Source of the DNA: Methylobacterium terrae
GTDB lineage: Bacteria > Pseudomonadota > Alphaproteobacteria > Rhizobiales > Beijerinckiaceae
NCBI RefSeq assembly: GCF_003173755.1
Contig: NZ_CP029553.1
Location: forward strand, 2,108,501-2,172,500
Length of the DNA: 64,000 nt
Direction of reading: 5' to 3'
This document shows positions 1 to 7,336 of this stretch, in pieces. Position numbers and translations under genes: made by a program. The notes beneath the pieces are model-generated. The model saw only the letters and a program-made list of their open reading frames with translations, was not told where the DNA came from and made no database searches. Position 1 is the stretch's first letter, and every line of letters begins with the position of its first letter.

Positions 1-1190
1 CGGCCCTCGCGCTCGAGGCGATGCGGACCGGGAGCTGCGCCGTCATGGTCACCGGCAGCCACATCCCGCAGGATCGCAACGGCCTGAAGTTCTATCGTCC
101 CGACGGCGAGATCACCAAGGCCGACGAGGCGGCGATCCTCGCCGCGCTCGGCGACGGAGCGACACCAGGCACCCTGCCGCCGCCGGTGACCGCCACGCCC
201 GAGCCGGCCGCGCTCGACCGCTATGCCCGGCGCTACCGCGACGCGTTCGCGTCCGACATCCTGAGCGGCCTGACGGTCGCGGTCTATCAGCAGAGCTCGG
301 TCGCCCGCGACCTCCTCGCCGAGCTGCTGGCCGCGTTCGGCGCGCGCGTCGTGCCGATCGGCCGGTCCGAGACCTTCGTGCCGATCGACACCGAGGCCCA
401 CCGGCCCGAGGACATCGCGTTCATCCGCGACGCGATGGCCGATGGCGGCTTCGACGCCCTCGTGACGACCGACGGCGACGCCGACCGGCCCCTGATCGCC
501 GATGCCGCGGGCAGGATCGTGCGCGGCGACATCCTCGGGCTGATCACCGCCCGGTACCTCGGTGCCGACGCGGTCGTCGTCCCTGTCACGGCCGGCTCGG
601 CCATCGAGCGCGCCGGCGGGTTCCGGACGGTGCTGCGCACCAAGGTCGGCTCGCCCTTCGTCATCGCCGGCATGGCGCAGGCGGCCGGGGACGGCGCCGG
701 CCTCGTCGTCGGCTTCGAGGCCAATGGCGGATTCCTGCTCGGGTCGGACGTCGCCCTCGGCGGCAGGAGGCTCCCGGCCCTGCCGACGCGCGATGCCGTG
801 CTGCCGATCCTGGCGGCCCTCGCCGCGACGCGGCAGGCCGGGACGTCGCTCGCCGACCTCGTGACCTCGCTCGGCGCCGGCGAGACCGCGAGCGACCGGC
901 TGCCCGACGTCGCCGCGGAGCGGAGCGGCGCCCTCCTGCGCCGGCTCGGCGAGGACGCGTTTCGCCGGGACTTCCTTCGCCCGGTCGGCGTTCCCCAGGC
1001 CGTCGACGGGCGGGACGGGGTCAGGATCGCGCTCGACGGCGATCGGACGATCCATTTCCGCGCCTCCGGCAATGCCCCGGAATTGCGGTGCTACGCGGAG
1101 GCGACGACGCTCGCGGCGGCGGAGGACCTCGTCCGCTGGGGCCTGGCGGCCGCAGCCTCGGCGATGGGAGAAGGGGCGGCGCAGCCCTGA
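1..1190 (+). CDS. Phosphomannomutase/phosphoglucomutase, 5' end outside window
   Basis: Alpha-D-phosphohexomutase that interconverts hexose 1- and 6-phosphates, feeding sugar-nucleotide synthesis. The reading frame is open from base 3 and the residues before the first internal Met (base 21) already match the family, so the gene starts upstream of the window. Seen: the catalytic-serine loop TGSHIP (bases 51-68, Ser at 57-59), the Mg-binding loop TDGDADRP (about 468-491) and the sugar-specificity loop FEANGG (about 714-731), plus a C-terminal domain ending in the phosphate-binding region RASGNAPELR. The specificity loop with FEANGG and TGSHIP is typical of the proteobacterial phosphomannomutase branch; whether mannose or glucose is the real substrate cannot be told. 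About 395 residues are visible, against about 460-500 usual. Confidence 0.88.
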   Translation, partial: ALALEAMRTGSCAVMVTGSHIPQDRNGLKFYRPDGEITKADEAAILAALGDGATPGTLPPPVTATPEPAALDRYARRYRDAFASDILSGLTVAVYQQSSVARDLLAELLAAFGARVVPIGRSETFVPIDTEAHRPEDIAFIRDAMADGGFDALVTTDGDADRPLIADAAGRIVRGDILGLITARYLGADAVVVPVTAGSAIERAGGFRTVLRTKVGSPFVIAGMAQAAGDGAGLVVGFEANGGFLLGSDVALGGRRLPALPTRDAVLPILAALAATRQAGTSLADLVTSLGAGETASDRLPDVAAERSGALLRRLGEDAFRRDFLRPVGVPQAVDGRDGVRIALDGDRTIHFRASGNAPELRCYAEATTLAAAEDLVRWGLAAAASAMGEGAAQP

Positions 1191-1309
1191 GGGCCCGTCC
1201 GCGAGGCTCGGGCGGACCGGGCTCGCATGCCGGCATGCCGGCCCCGGACCGCCGCGGCCCGCTCGGCAAGGCTTCTGGGCAAGGCTTCTCGGCAAGGCTC
1301 TTCGGGCGG

Positions 1310-2191
1310 TCAGGCCGTTCGCTTCGAGCCCGGGAGCGGCAGGGTCGGGGGCAGCGCCAGGAGATCGCGATGCCCGATCGTCGCGGCCGTGCCCGGCCTC
1401 CGCCGGGCCGCGGCCCAGGCCGCCGCGTCCTCCGCCGGGACGCGGCCGGCTTCCCCGGCCGCCCGCGCCGTGCCCTCCGCGAGTTCGCCGAGCAGCGCGG
1501 CTTCGTCCGGCCCGAGGCGCCAGGGGCTGGCCGCCGTCTCGACCGCGTAGCCGTGGCGGCGGAAGGCCGAGGCCAGGATGTCGGTCGCGCGCGGGCCGGC
1601 GGCGGGCCCGAACCCCTTGTCGCCGGCCTGATGGGCCAGGAAGGCGGCGTGGATCGCCGCGTCGGCCGGGTGGGGCGGGGTCCAGGTCTCGCGCCCGTCG
1701 TAGGTCAGCGCGGTGTAGAACGCGGCGCCGATCCCCGCGACGTCCCGGGCGAGCGCGGCGATCCAGTCCTCCCCGGCAAGATCGAACAGGGCCGCGGCGG
1801 TGACGAGGTCCGTCGCGTCCGTCAGGGCCGCCGCCGGACCGGCCGCGAGGTCGAGGGCGCGAAACCGCACCGCGATCCGGGCGCCGTCCCGGTGCAGGGT
1901 CAGGCCCTCCTCCGTCTCCTCCGCCGTCCCGGCCCAGGCCGCGAAGCGCGCCCGGGCGGCGGCGAGCAGGGCGGGATCGTGGTCGACGAGCACCCAGTCC
2001 TGCGCCGGTCCCAGATGAGGCGCCAGCGCCCGCAGGTTCGAGCCGGTGCCGCAGCCGAGATCGACCGCCCGCACCGGGCCCGACCGGGCTCGGGCGAGCG
2101 CGGCGGCGAGGGTCGCGACGAGGCTCGCGTCGCGCGCCGCGTGGTCGGCGGGCTCGCGCAGGGCGAGCCAGTCGGGGCTGAAGCCGCTCAT
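1310..2191 (-). CDS. Class I SAM-dependent methyltransferase
   Basis: A 293-residue Rossmann-fold methyltransferase. Motif I is DLGCGTG at residues 44-50 and an acidic residue pair after strand 2 (VDHDP, near residue 70) would bind the ribose of SAM. I chose ATG at 2189-2191 because it overlaps the stop of the upstream glycosyltransferase (ATGA), and the protein begins with a normal N-terminal helix there. It is the last gene of a four-gene minus-strand operon with a PTPS-fold protein, a glycosyltransferase and an MDR dehydrogenase. The substrate is unknown; by context it may methylate a pterin-like or sugar-bearing small molecule made by the other three proteins. The middle region has no metal or cysteine motif. 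Confidence 0.8.
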   Translation of the reverse strand: MSGFSPDWLALREPADHAARDASLVATLAAALARARSGPVRAVDLGCGTGSNLRALAPHLGPAQDWVLVDHDPALLAAARARFAAWAGTAEETEEGLTLHRDGARIAVRFRALDLAAGPAAALTDATDLVTAAALFDLAGEDWIAALARDVAGIGAAFYTALTYDGRETWTPPHPADAAIHAAFLAHQAGDKGFGPAAGPRATDILASAFRRHGYAVETAASPWRLGPDEAALLGELAEGTARAAGEAGRVPAEDAAAWAAARRRPGTAATIGHRDLLALPPTLPLPGSKRTA

Positions 2192-3228
2192 GACGTCCTC
2201 AAGGCCGCGGCGACGGCCGCGGCGGTCGCGGGCCAGTCCGGCAGGCGCTGCCCCGCCGCCCAGGACGCGGCGGCGGCCTCGGCGCGGCACTCGGGATCGG
2301 CGATCAGGTCGCGCAGGGCGGCGGCGAGCGCGGCTGCGTCGCCGGGCGGCACCGCGCGGCCCGCCCCCGCCGGCACCGTCTCGGCGGCCGCGCCCCCGGT
2401 GGTGGCGACGAGCGGCAGGCCGCGGGCCAGGGCTTCCGTCAGGGCCATGCCGTAGCCCTCGAACAGCGAGGCCGAGACCGCGAGGTCGGCCTGCGCGTAG
2501 AGCCGCTCCAGGGCGTCCGCCGTCACCGCCCCGGCGAGCGCGACCCGCTCCCCGAGGCCCGCCGCCGTGATCCGGCCGCGCAGGGCGGCCACCGCGTCCG
2601 GCGCCCGCGCGAGGCTGCCCGCGATCGTGAGCGACCAATCGAGATCGGTGAGGGCAGAGAGCGCCCGCACCAGCACGTCGTAGCCCTTGCGGGGCGACAC
2701 GGTGCCCACCGCGAGGAGGCGGACGTGGGGGCCGGGCCGCGGCACGACCCGCGGGGCGGGGGGCGTGCCGGGCTCGGCGACGGCGATCCGCTCCGGCGGC
2801 ACGCCGAACTCGGACGCCAGCATCCGGGCGGTGAAGCGGCTCGTGGCGATCACGCGGGCCGCCAGCCCGAGCGCCGCGCGCTCGCCCGCGACCAGCGCCG
2901 CCGCCCGCGCCGGCGACAGGCCCGTCTCGTACCCGAGGGGATGATGCACCAGAGCCGAGACCGGTCGCCCGGCCGCGCGGACGATCTCGGGTGGCAGCGC
3001 CCCGTAGGCGAGGCCGTCGACGAGGAGGGCGGCGTCGCGCGGCACCGCGGCGAGGCGCGCGGCGGTGCCGGCGAGGTCGTCGGGGGTGGGGTCCGGAAAG
3101 CCGCTCGGCAGGGCGAGGTGGGTGGCGGCAATCCCCAGCGCCGGCAGGTGGCCCAGGAGCGCGCGGTCATAGGCGTAGCCCCCGGTCGGGGCCGAGAGGT
3201 CGCCCGGGACGGCGAGGACGAGGCGCAT
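2188..3228 (-). CDS. Glycosyltransferase family 4 protein
   Basis: A 346-residue retaining GT-B glycosyltransferase. Seen: the N-terminal acceptor-domain glycine loop PTGGYAYDRAL (14-24), the donor-domain phosphate segment VGTVSPRKGYDVL (174-186), and the EX7E motif (Glu257 and Glu265 in FEGYGMALTEAL) followed by GLPLVAT. The start ATG at 3226-3228 shares its A with the stop codon of the upstream PTPS-like gene (TGATG) and its own stop overlaps the methyltransferase start (ATGA), so translation is coupled across three genes. No signal peptide or membrane segment, so it should act in the cytoplasm. The sugar donor and acceptor are unknown; the operon suggests a small, possibly pterin-derived acceptor rather than a lipid or polysaccharide. 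Confidence 0.85.
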   Translation of the reverse strand: MRLVLAVPGDLSAPTGGYAYDRALLGHLPALGIAATHLALPSGFPDPTPDDLAGTAARLAAVPRDAALLVDGLAYGALPPEIVRAAGRPVSALVHHPLGYETGLSPARAAALVAGERAALGLAARVIATSRFTARMLASEFGVPPERIAVAEPGTPPAPRVVPRPGPHVRLLAVGTVSPRKGYDVLVRALSALTDLDWSLTIAGSLARAPDAVAALRGRITAAGLGERVALAGAVTADALERLYAQADLAVSASLFEGYGMALTEALARGLPLVATTGGAAAETVPAGAGRAVPPGDAAALAAALRDLIADPECRAEAAAASWAAGQRLPDWPATAAAVAAALRTS

Positions 3229-3629
3229 CAGGCGAGCGGCGCCTCGAACCAGGCCCGGGCCAGGTGGGATTCGTGCAGGGTGACCCGGATGCGGCTCACG
3301 CCCTCGCCGCCGGGCCCGAGATCGCCGGCGCGGGTCGCCGCGGCCATTGCCGCGTGGATGTGGCCGCACAGGAACTCGGTCGTGGTGTTCGTGCCCGAGA
3401 ACTCCGGCAGGTCGTCGAGGTTGCGGTAGTTGAGCGGCGCCAGCACGGCTTTCAGCGCCTCGCCCGCCCGGCCGATATCGACCACGACCCCGTCCGGGGT
3501 CAGGGTCTCGCGGAAGAACGCCACGTCGACCACGAAGGTCGCCCCGTGCAAGCCTTGCGCGGGACCGAACAGGTCGCCCTTGAAGCTGTGGGCGATCATC
3601 ACGTGGTCGCGGACCTCGACGGCGTACAT
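3228..3629 (-). CDS. 6-pyruvoyl-tetrahydropterin synthase/QueD-fold protein with substituted active site
   Basis: A 133-residue protein of the PTPS/QueD (6-carboxytetrahydropterin synthase) fold. Seen by hand alignment to E. coli QueD: the first Zn-ligand His (His14 in MIAHSF), the second (His28 in LHGATF), the TTTEFL helix (Glu85), and the pterin-anchoring Glu (Glu120 in LHESHL). Odd: the third Zn ligand of the HGH motif is Ala30, the catalytic Cys position is Ala24, and the catalytic Asp-His pair after the linker is Asn67-Tyr68. Known QueD/PTPS chemistry would therefore not be expected unless other residues replace these. It starts 10 bp after the dehydrogenase stop and overlaps the glycosyltransferase start. 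It may bind a pterin or do different chemistry; it is not a convincing queuosine gene, as no other que gene is near. Confidence 0.8.
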   Translation of the reverse strand: MYAVEVRDHVMIAHSFKGDLFGPAQGLHGATFVVDVAFFRETLTPDGVVVDIGRAGEALKAVLAPLNYRNLDDLPEFSGTNTTTEFLCGHIHAAMAAATRAGDLGPGGEGVSRIRVTLHESHLARAWFEAPLA

Positions 3630-3639
3630 GGGGCTCCTT

Positions 3640-4581
3640 TCAGTAGCGGATCACGGTGCACAGGCCCGGCGCGCCGGGCTCGAGGAGCCGCGGCAGGGCG
3701 GCGGGCAGGTCGTCGAAGGCGACCTCCTCGGTGAGGAGGGCGTCGAGACGGGGATCGCGCAGGAGGTCGAGGGCCTTGGCGAGGCGCCGGCGATGGCTCC
3801 AGCGCGGGCGGCGCGAGGCCGCCACCGCCCCGACCTGGCTCGCGACGAGGCGCAGGCGCCGGGCGTGGAAGGCGAGGCCGAGCGGGGCGGCGACCGGCGC
3901 GTCGCCGTACCAGCTCAGCTCGACGATTCCCGCCTCCTCGCCGGCGAGCGACAGGGCGAGGGAGAGGCCCGCCTCGCTCGCGCTGGCGTGGACGACGATG
4001 TCGGCGTCGGGCGTCGCCGCCTCCGGCAGCGCGAAGGCGAGGTCCAAGCCCTGCGCCGTCCCGGCCCGGGCCGGGTCGCGGTCGATCACCTGGACCTCCG
4101 CCTCCGGCAGGCCGGCGCAGAGATGGGCGACGAGGAGCCCGACCACGCCGCCGCCGACCACCGCGATCCGGTCCCCGGGCCCGGCGCCCGAATCCCACAC
4201 GGCGTTGAGCGCCGTCTCCATGTTGGCGGCGAGCACGGCGCGGCGCGGCGGCAGGCCCTCCGGCAGCGGGCAGAGGGCCGCCGGGGCGGCATTGAAGGCC
4301 TCCTGATGCGGCTGGAGCGCGAAGACGGGCGTGCCGTCCTCGGTCTCGGCCACCGCGCAGTAGCCGTACTTGACCGGGAAGGAGAACTCACCGCCCTGCG
4401 CCGGCGCCCGCATCCGGTCGGCCACCGCGTCCGGCACGCGGCCGTGGAAGACCAGCCGCTCGGTGCCGCGGCTCAGGGCCGTCCACAGGGTCCGCAGCCG
4501 GACCTCGCCCTCGCCGGGCGCGGGCAGGCGCTCTTGCCGCAGCTCCGCTTGCCCGGCCGCGCTATACCAGAGCGCCCGCAC
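3640..4581 (-). CDS. MDR-superfamily (zinc-binding-dehydrogenase-like) oxidoreductase
   Basis: A 313-residue medium-chain dehydrogenase/reductase. The NAD(P)-binding loop GGGVVG is near residue 137. The N-terminal catalytic domain resembles BchC and similar proteins (segment SRGTERLVFHGRVP), but the Cys and the GHE motif that hold catalytic zinc in alcohol dehydrogenases are absent, so it is probably zinc-free. I chose the GTG at 4579-4581 because the MDR homology begins there (RALWYSAAG); another GTG at 4621-4623 would overlap the divergent glucosyltransferase gene. It is the first gene of the operon with the PTPS-like, glycosyltransferase and methyltransferase genes. Only 33 bp separate it from the divergent gene at 4615, so both promoters must be packed there or lie inside coding sequence. 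Confidence 0.8.
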   Translation of the reverse strand: MRALWYSAAGQAELRQERLPAPGEGEVRLRTLWTALSRGTERLVFHGRVPDAVADRMRAPAQGGEFSFPVKYGYCAVAETEDGTPVFALQPHQEAFNAAPAALCPLPEGLPPRRAVLAANMETALNAVWDSGAGPGDRIAVVGGGVVGLLVAHLCAGLPEAEVQVIDRDPARAGTAQGLDLAFALPEAATPDADIVVHASASEAGLSLALSLAGEEAGIVELSWYGDAPVAAPLGLAFHARRLRLVASQVGAVAASRRPRWSHRRRLAKALDLLRDPRLDALLTEEVAFDDLPAALPRLLEPGAPGLCTVIRY

Positions 4582-4614
4582 GGCCTCCGCCGTGCCGCTC
4601 CCGGATGCCTGACG

Positions 4615-6447
4615 ATGCCGCACACCGACTCCTCGGTCGTCCCCCTCGCGGAGGGGCCCGCCCGCGCTCCTCTCACGACGCCGACGGGCCTGCAAGCCTG
4701 CCCGACCCTGCGGCGCCGCCGCCTCCTGGTGCTCGGGCTCAACCTCGCGACCATCTCGGGGTTCGCGGCGGCCCTGTGGGGCGTGCTGGCGCAGGACGGC
4801 GTCGACGGGATCGACCTCGCGCTCCTCGCCTGCGGCCTCGCCACCCTGCCCTGGACGGTGCTGGGATTCTGGAACGCCGCGATCGGCTTTCAGCTGATGC
4901 GGGCCGGCCGCGCCGGCCTGATGGCGGCCGCGCCGCAGGCCGCAGCAGGGGAGGGGCAGGGGCAGGGGGAGGGGGAAGCGGACGCGCCGCTCCACCTGAC
5001 CACCGCCGTGGTGATGACCCTGCGCAACGAGGACCCGGCCCGGGCGCTGTCGCGCCTCGCCCTGGTGCGCGAGAGCCTGGTGCGCACCGGCCACGGCGGC
5101 GCCTTCCGCTACCACGTGCTGAGCGACAGCGACGACCCCCGGGTGATCCCGCTCGAGGAGGCCTGGGTCGCGACCTGGCGCGCCGGCCTGCCCGCCGAGG
5201 AGGCCGACCGGATCCATTACCGCCGCCGGGCCGAGAATGCCGGCTACAAGGCCGGCAACCTGCAGGATTTCTGCGCCGGCAGCGACGCCGACCTGATGCT
5301 CCCCCTCGACGCCGACAGCCTGATGACCGGGCCGGCGATCCTGCGCCTCGTGCGGATCATGCAGGCGCATCCGCGCCTCGGCATCCTGCAGAGCCTGGCG
5401 GTGGGGGCGCCGGCCGCGGGCGCCTTTCCCCGCCTGTTCCAGTTCGGCATGCGCCACGGCATGCTGCCCTACACGCTCGGCGCCGCCTGGTGGGGGGCGG
5501 AATGCGGCCCGTTCTGGGGCCACAACGCGGTCGTGCGCATCGCCCCCTTCGCCGCCCATTGCCGGCTGCCCTCCCTGCGCGGCGGCGGTGCGGTGCTCTC
5601 CCACGACCAGGTCGAGGCGGTGCTGATGCGCCGGGCCGGCTACGAGGTCAGGGTACTGCCGATCGAGGAGGGCAGCTTCGAGGACAACCCGCCGACGCTC
5701 CTCGACCACCTCGTCCGCGATGCCCGCTGGTGCCGCGGCAACATGCAGTACCTGCGTCTGCCCCCGATGCCGGGTCTCCTGCCGATGAGCCGGTTCCAGC
5801 TCGCCTGGGCGGTCCTGATGTTCCTCAACCCGCCGGCCCTGACGCTCGCCCTGCTGCTCCTGCCGTGGCGGGCCGCGACGCAAGCCGGCCCGGCGACGGG
5901 CGCGGCCGCGCTCTACCTCCTGTGGCTCCTGCTCTCGCTGGCGCCGAAGCTCGCCGGCTACGCCGCCGTGCTGGCGGACGGGCGGGCGCGGGCGGCCCAT
6001 GGCGGGGGCTTGCGCTTCCTCGCCGGGATGCTGGCCGAGGTCGCGGCCTCGTTCCTGCTGCTCGGCGCGTCGTCGGTGCGGCTCACCGCGGTGCTGGCCG
6101 GTCTCCTCGTCGGCCGCGCCGGGTCCTGGGCGGCACAGGACCGCGACGCGCGGGGCCTGCGCTGGCGCGAGGCTCTGCGCGCCTTGGGCGGCGTCACGCT
6201 GTTCGGGATCCTCGTCTGCGGGGCGCTCACCGTCGTCTCGCCGGCGCTCCTGGCCTGGAGCCTGCCGCTGACGCTCGGCAGCCTGCTCGCCGTCCCCTTC
6301 GCGGTCCTCACCGCGGCCCCGGGCGTCGGCCGTGCCATGGTGCGGTCCGGCCTCTGCGCGACGCGGGAGGAGATCGCGCCGCCCTGGGAGATCGCGCGGC
6401 TGCGCGGTGGTGGCGCGGACGTGCGAACCCCGCGAGGGCTGCCCTGA
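4615..6447 (+). CDS. Glucans biosynthesis glucosyltransferase H-like (OpgH/MdoH family)
   Basis: A 610-residue inner-membrane GT2 enzyme related to OpgH, which polymerises UDP-glucose into the backbone of osmoregulated periplasmic glucans. Membrane segments: about 36-60, 66-92, then a cluster after residue 385 (about 388-410, 420-440, 460-485, 510-555). The cytoplasmic GT2 core has DSD (171-173), DAD (232-234), catalytic HDQ (330-332) and RDARW (368-372), matching the D, DxD, D, (Q/R)xxRW pattern of OpgH. It is shorter than E. coli OpgH (847 residues), lacking long N- and C-terminal cytoplasmic parts. A Gly/Glu/Gln linker (residues 112-121) comes from a short G-rich tandem stretch. No OpgG partner lies in the window, so the glucan role is family inference. 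Confidence 0.82.
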   Translation: MPHTDSSVVPLAEGPARAPLTTPTGLQACPTLRRRRLLVLGLNLATISGFAAALWGVLAQDGVDGIDLALLACGLATLPWTVLGFWNAAIGFQLMRAGRAGLMAAAPQAAAGEGQGQGEGEADAPLHLTTAVVMTLRNEDPARALSRLALVRESLVRTGHGGAFRYHVLSDSDDPRVIPLEEAWVATWRAGLPAEEADRIHYRRRAENAGYKAGNLQDFCAGSDADLMLPLDADSLMTGPAILRLVRIMQAHPRLGILQSLAVGAPAAGAFPRLFQFGMRHGMLPYTLGAAWWGAECGPFWGHNAVVRIAPFAAHCRLPSLRGGGAVLSHDQVEAVLMRRAGYEVRVLPIEEGSFEDNPPTLLDHLVRDARWCRGNMQYLRLPPMPGLLPMSRFQLAWAVLMFLNPPALTLALLLLPWRAATQAGPATGAAALYLLWLLLSLAPKLAGYAAVLADGRARAAHGGGLRFLAGMLAEVAASFLLLGASSVRLTAVLAGLLVGRAGSWAAQDRDARGLRWREALRALGGVTLFGILVCGALTVVSPALLAWSLPLTLGSLLAVPFAVLTAAPGVGRAMVRSGLCATREEIAPPWEIARLRGGGADVRTPRGLP

Positions 6448-6452
6448 TACCG

Positions 6453-6486
6453 CAGCACCTTGGAACGGACCCGTTCCAAGGTGCTG
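6453..6486. terminator. Perfect 16-bp hairpin after the OpgH-like gene
   Basis: CAGCACCTTGGAACGG (6453-6468) and its exact reverse complement (6471-6486) are separated by two bases. It begins 5 bp after the stop codon at 6447, between convergent genes. There is no T-run, so it may be a repeat-type element or a bidirectional RNA-end hairpin rather than a classic terminator. Confidence 0.6.
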
Positions 6487-6524
6487 GCTAAGCCCGAATG
6501 GGCGTCGGCGCTGATGCGCCGGAC

Positions 6525-6554
6525 GCCTTGGCATCGACGTGTCGATGCCAAGGC
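6525..6554. repeat. Perfect 14-bp hairpin, second of a pair
   Basis: GCCTTGGCATCGAC (6525-6538) pairs exactly with 6541-6554 around a two-base loop. Together with the hairpin at 6453-6486 it forms a two-stem element of about 100 bp in the gap between convergent genes. The remaining gap up to 6697 shows no gene. Confidence 0.6.
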
Positions 6555-6697
6555 GCGAGGGTATGAGGGGCGAGGTCGTTTGCGCTTGGTGACGATGACG
6601 GGCGGGGCCGGCAGAGCCGCTCGGTGCAGCCATGCCGGCCGTTCCCGCTCGCACCGCGGTCTACCGCCGGAGCCGATGACGCCTCCTGCGGTGGTGC

Positions 6698-6973
6698 TCA
6701 GCGCGGGCGGAACCCGGGGTTGATGTTGCCGGGATTCAGGACCGCGCCGGTCCTGCCCAGGTTCTTGGCGGTCGCGGCGTCCTGGCCGACCAGCGGGTTG
6801 GTCTTCCCGACCTGAGTGGGAGGAGCGTAGGTCGCGCCGGGCCGCACGGCGCCGGGGCCCGCGGCATAGCCCGGCCGCGCGTAGCAGGCCGCACCCTGGC
6901 AGGCGGCGGCGGGCGTGGCCGCGAACACGCTCATCGTGGCCAGCACGGCGGCGCCCAGCATCAATCCACGCAT
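6698..6973 (-). CDS. Small secreted protein of unknown function
   Basis: A 91-residue protein starting at ATG 6971-6973, preceded by GGGAGATC as ribosome site. Residues 1-25 form a Sec signal peptide (hydrophobic core LMLGAAVLATMSVFA, cleavage after AAA or near). The mature part is about 66 residues, Gly/Ala/Pro/Asn-rich, with two cysteines just after the cleavage site (ACQGAACYARPGYA), and repeats of the type NPG near the end (VLNPGNINPGFRPR). No enzyme motif is seen. The two closely spaced Cys may form a disulfide or be free. It stands alone between convergent or distant neighbours; function unknown. Confidence 0.65.
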   Translation of the reverse strand: MRGLMLGAAVLATMSVFAATPAAACQGAACYARPGYAAGPGAVRPGATYAPPTQVGKTNPLVGQDAATAKNLGRTGAVLNPGNINPGFRPR

Positions 6974-7336
6974 CGTGATGATCTCCCTCTCGCGTCGAGA
7001 GCGAGGGTGGGTCGCAGCCGAGACAGTACGAGAGCGCGCCGCGACGGCGCTCGATTGCGGGCGCCGCCGATTGTGCTCGTTCGGCACGATCCTGGGACTG
7101 GTGCGTTGCGGTTCCGATGCCCCTCGCCGGATCCATCGATCCTGACACAACTTAGAAACATCTTGCGGGTGCGCGCCTATCGTCACTTGTGACGATGCTG
7201 GGCCCTGCCGACACTCTTTCTCAAGAATATCGTGAGGTGACGGACAGTCCTGCCTGCCCGCCCCGCCCGCCGATCCCATCGACGCCGCGCCGCGATGCCC
7301 GGTCTTCCGCCGGGACGGGCGCCGCGGCGGTCTCCC
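6974..7336. other. Intergenic region without visible gene
   Basis: 363 bases between two minus-strand genes. The part at 7140-7240 is less GC-rich than the surroundings and presumably carries the promoter of the small secreted-protein gene. I see no RNA gene, repeat or supported reading frame here. Confidence 0.5.

Noticed and set aside
3228..3629. Assignment of the PTPS-like gene as queD of queuosine synthesis
   Set aside because: The catalytic triad is substituted and no queC, queE or queF gene is near.
4947..4977. Short G-rich tandem stretch (GGGGCA/GGGGGA units)
   Set aside because: It codes for a Gly/Gln/Glu linker between the TM region and the GT core of the OpgH-like protein; too short for a significant variable repeat.
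3640..6654. Extension of the MDR gene upstream to 6654
   Set aside because: Everything before residue RALWYS is antisense to the OpgH-like gene and lacks MDR homology; the start is taken as GTG 4579-4581.
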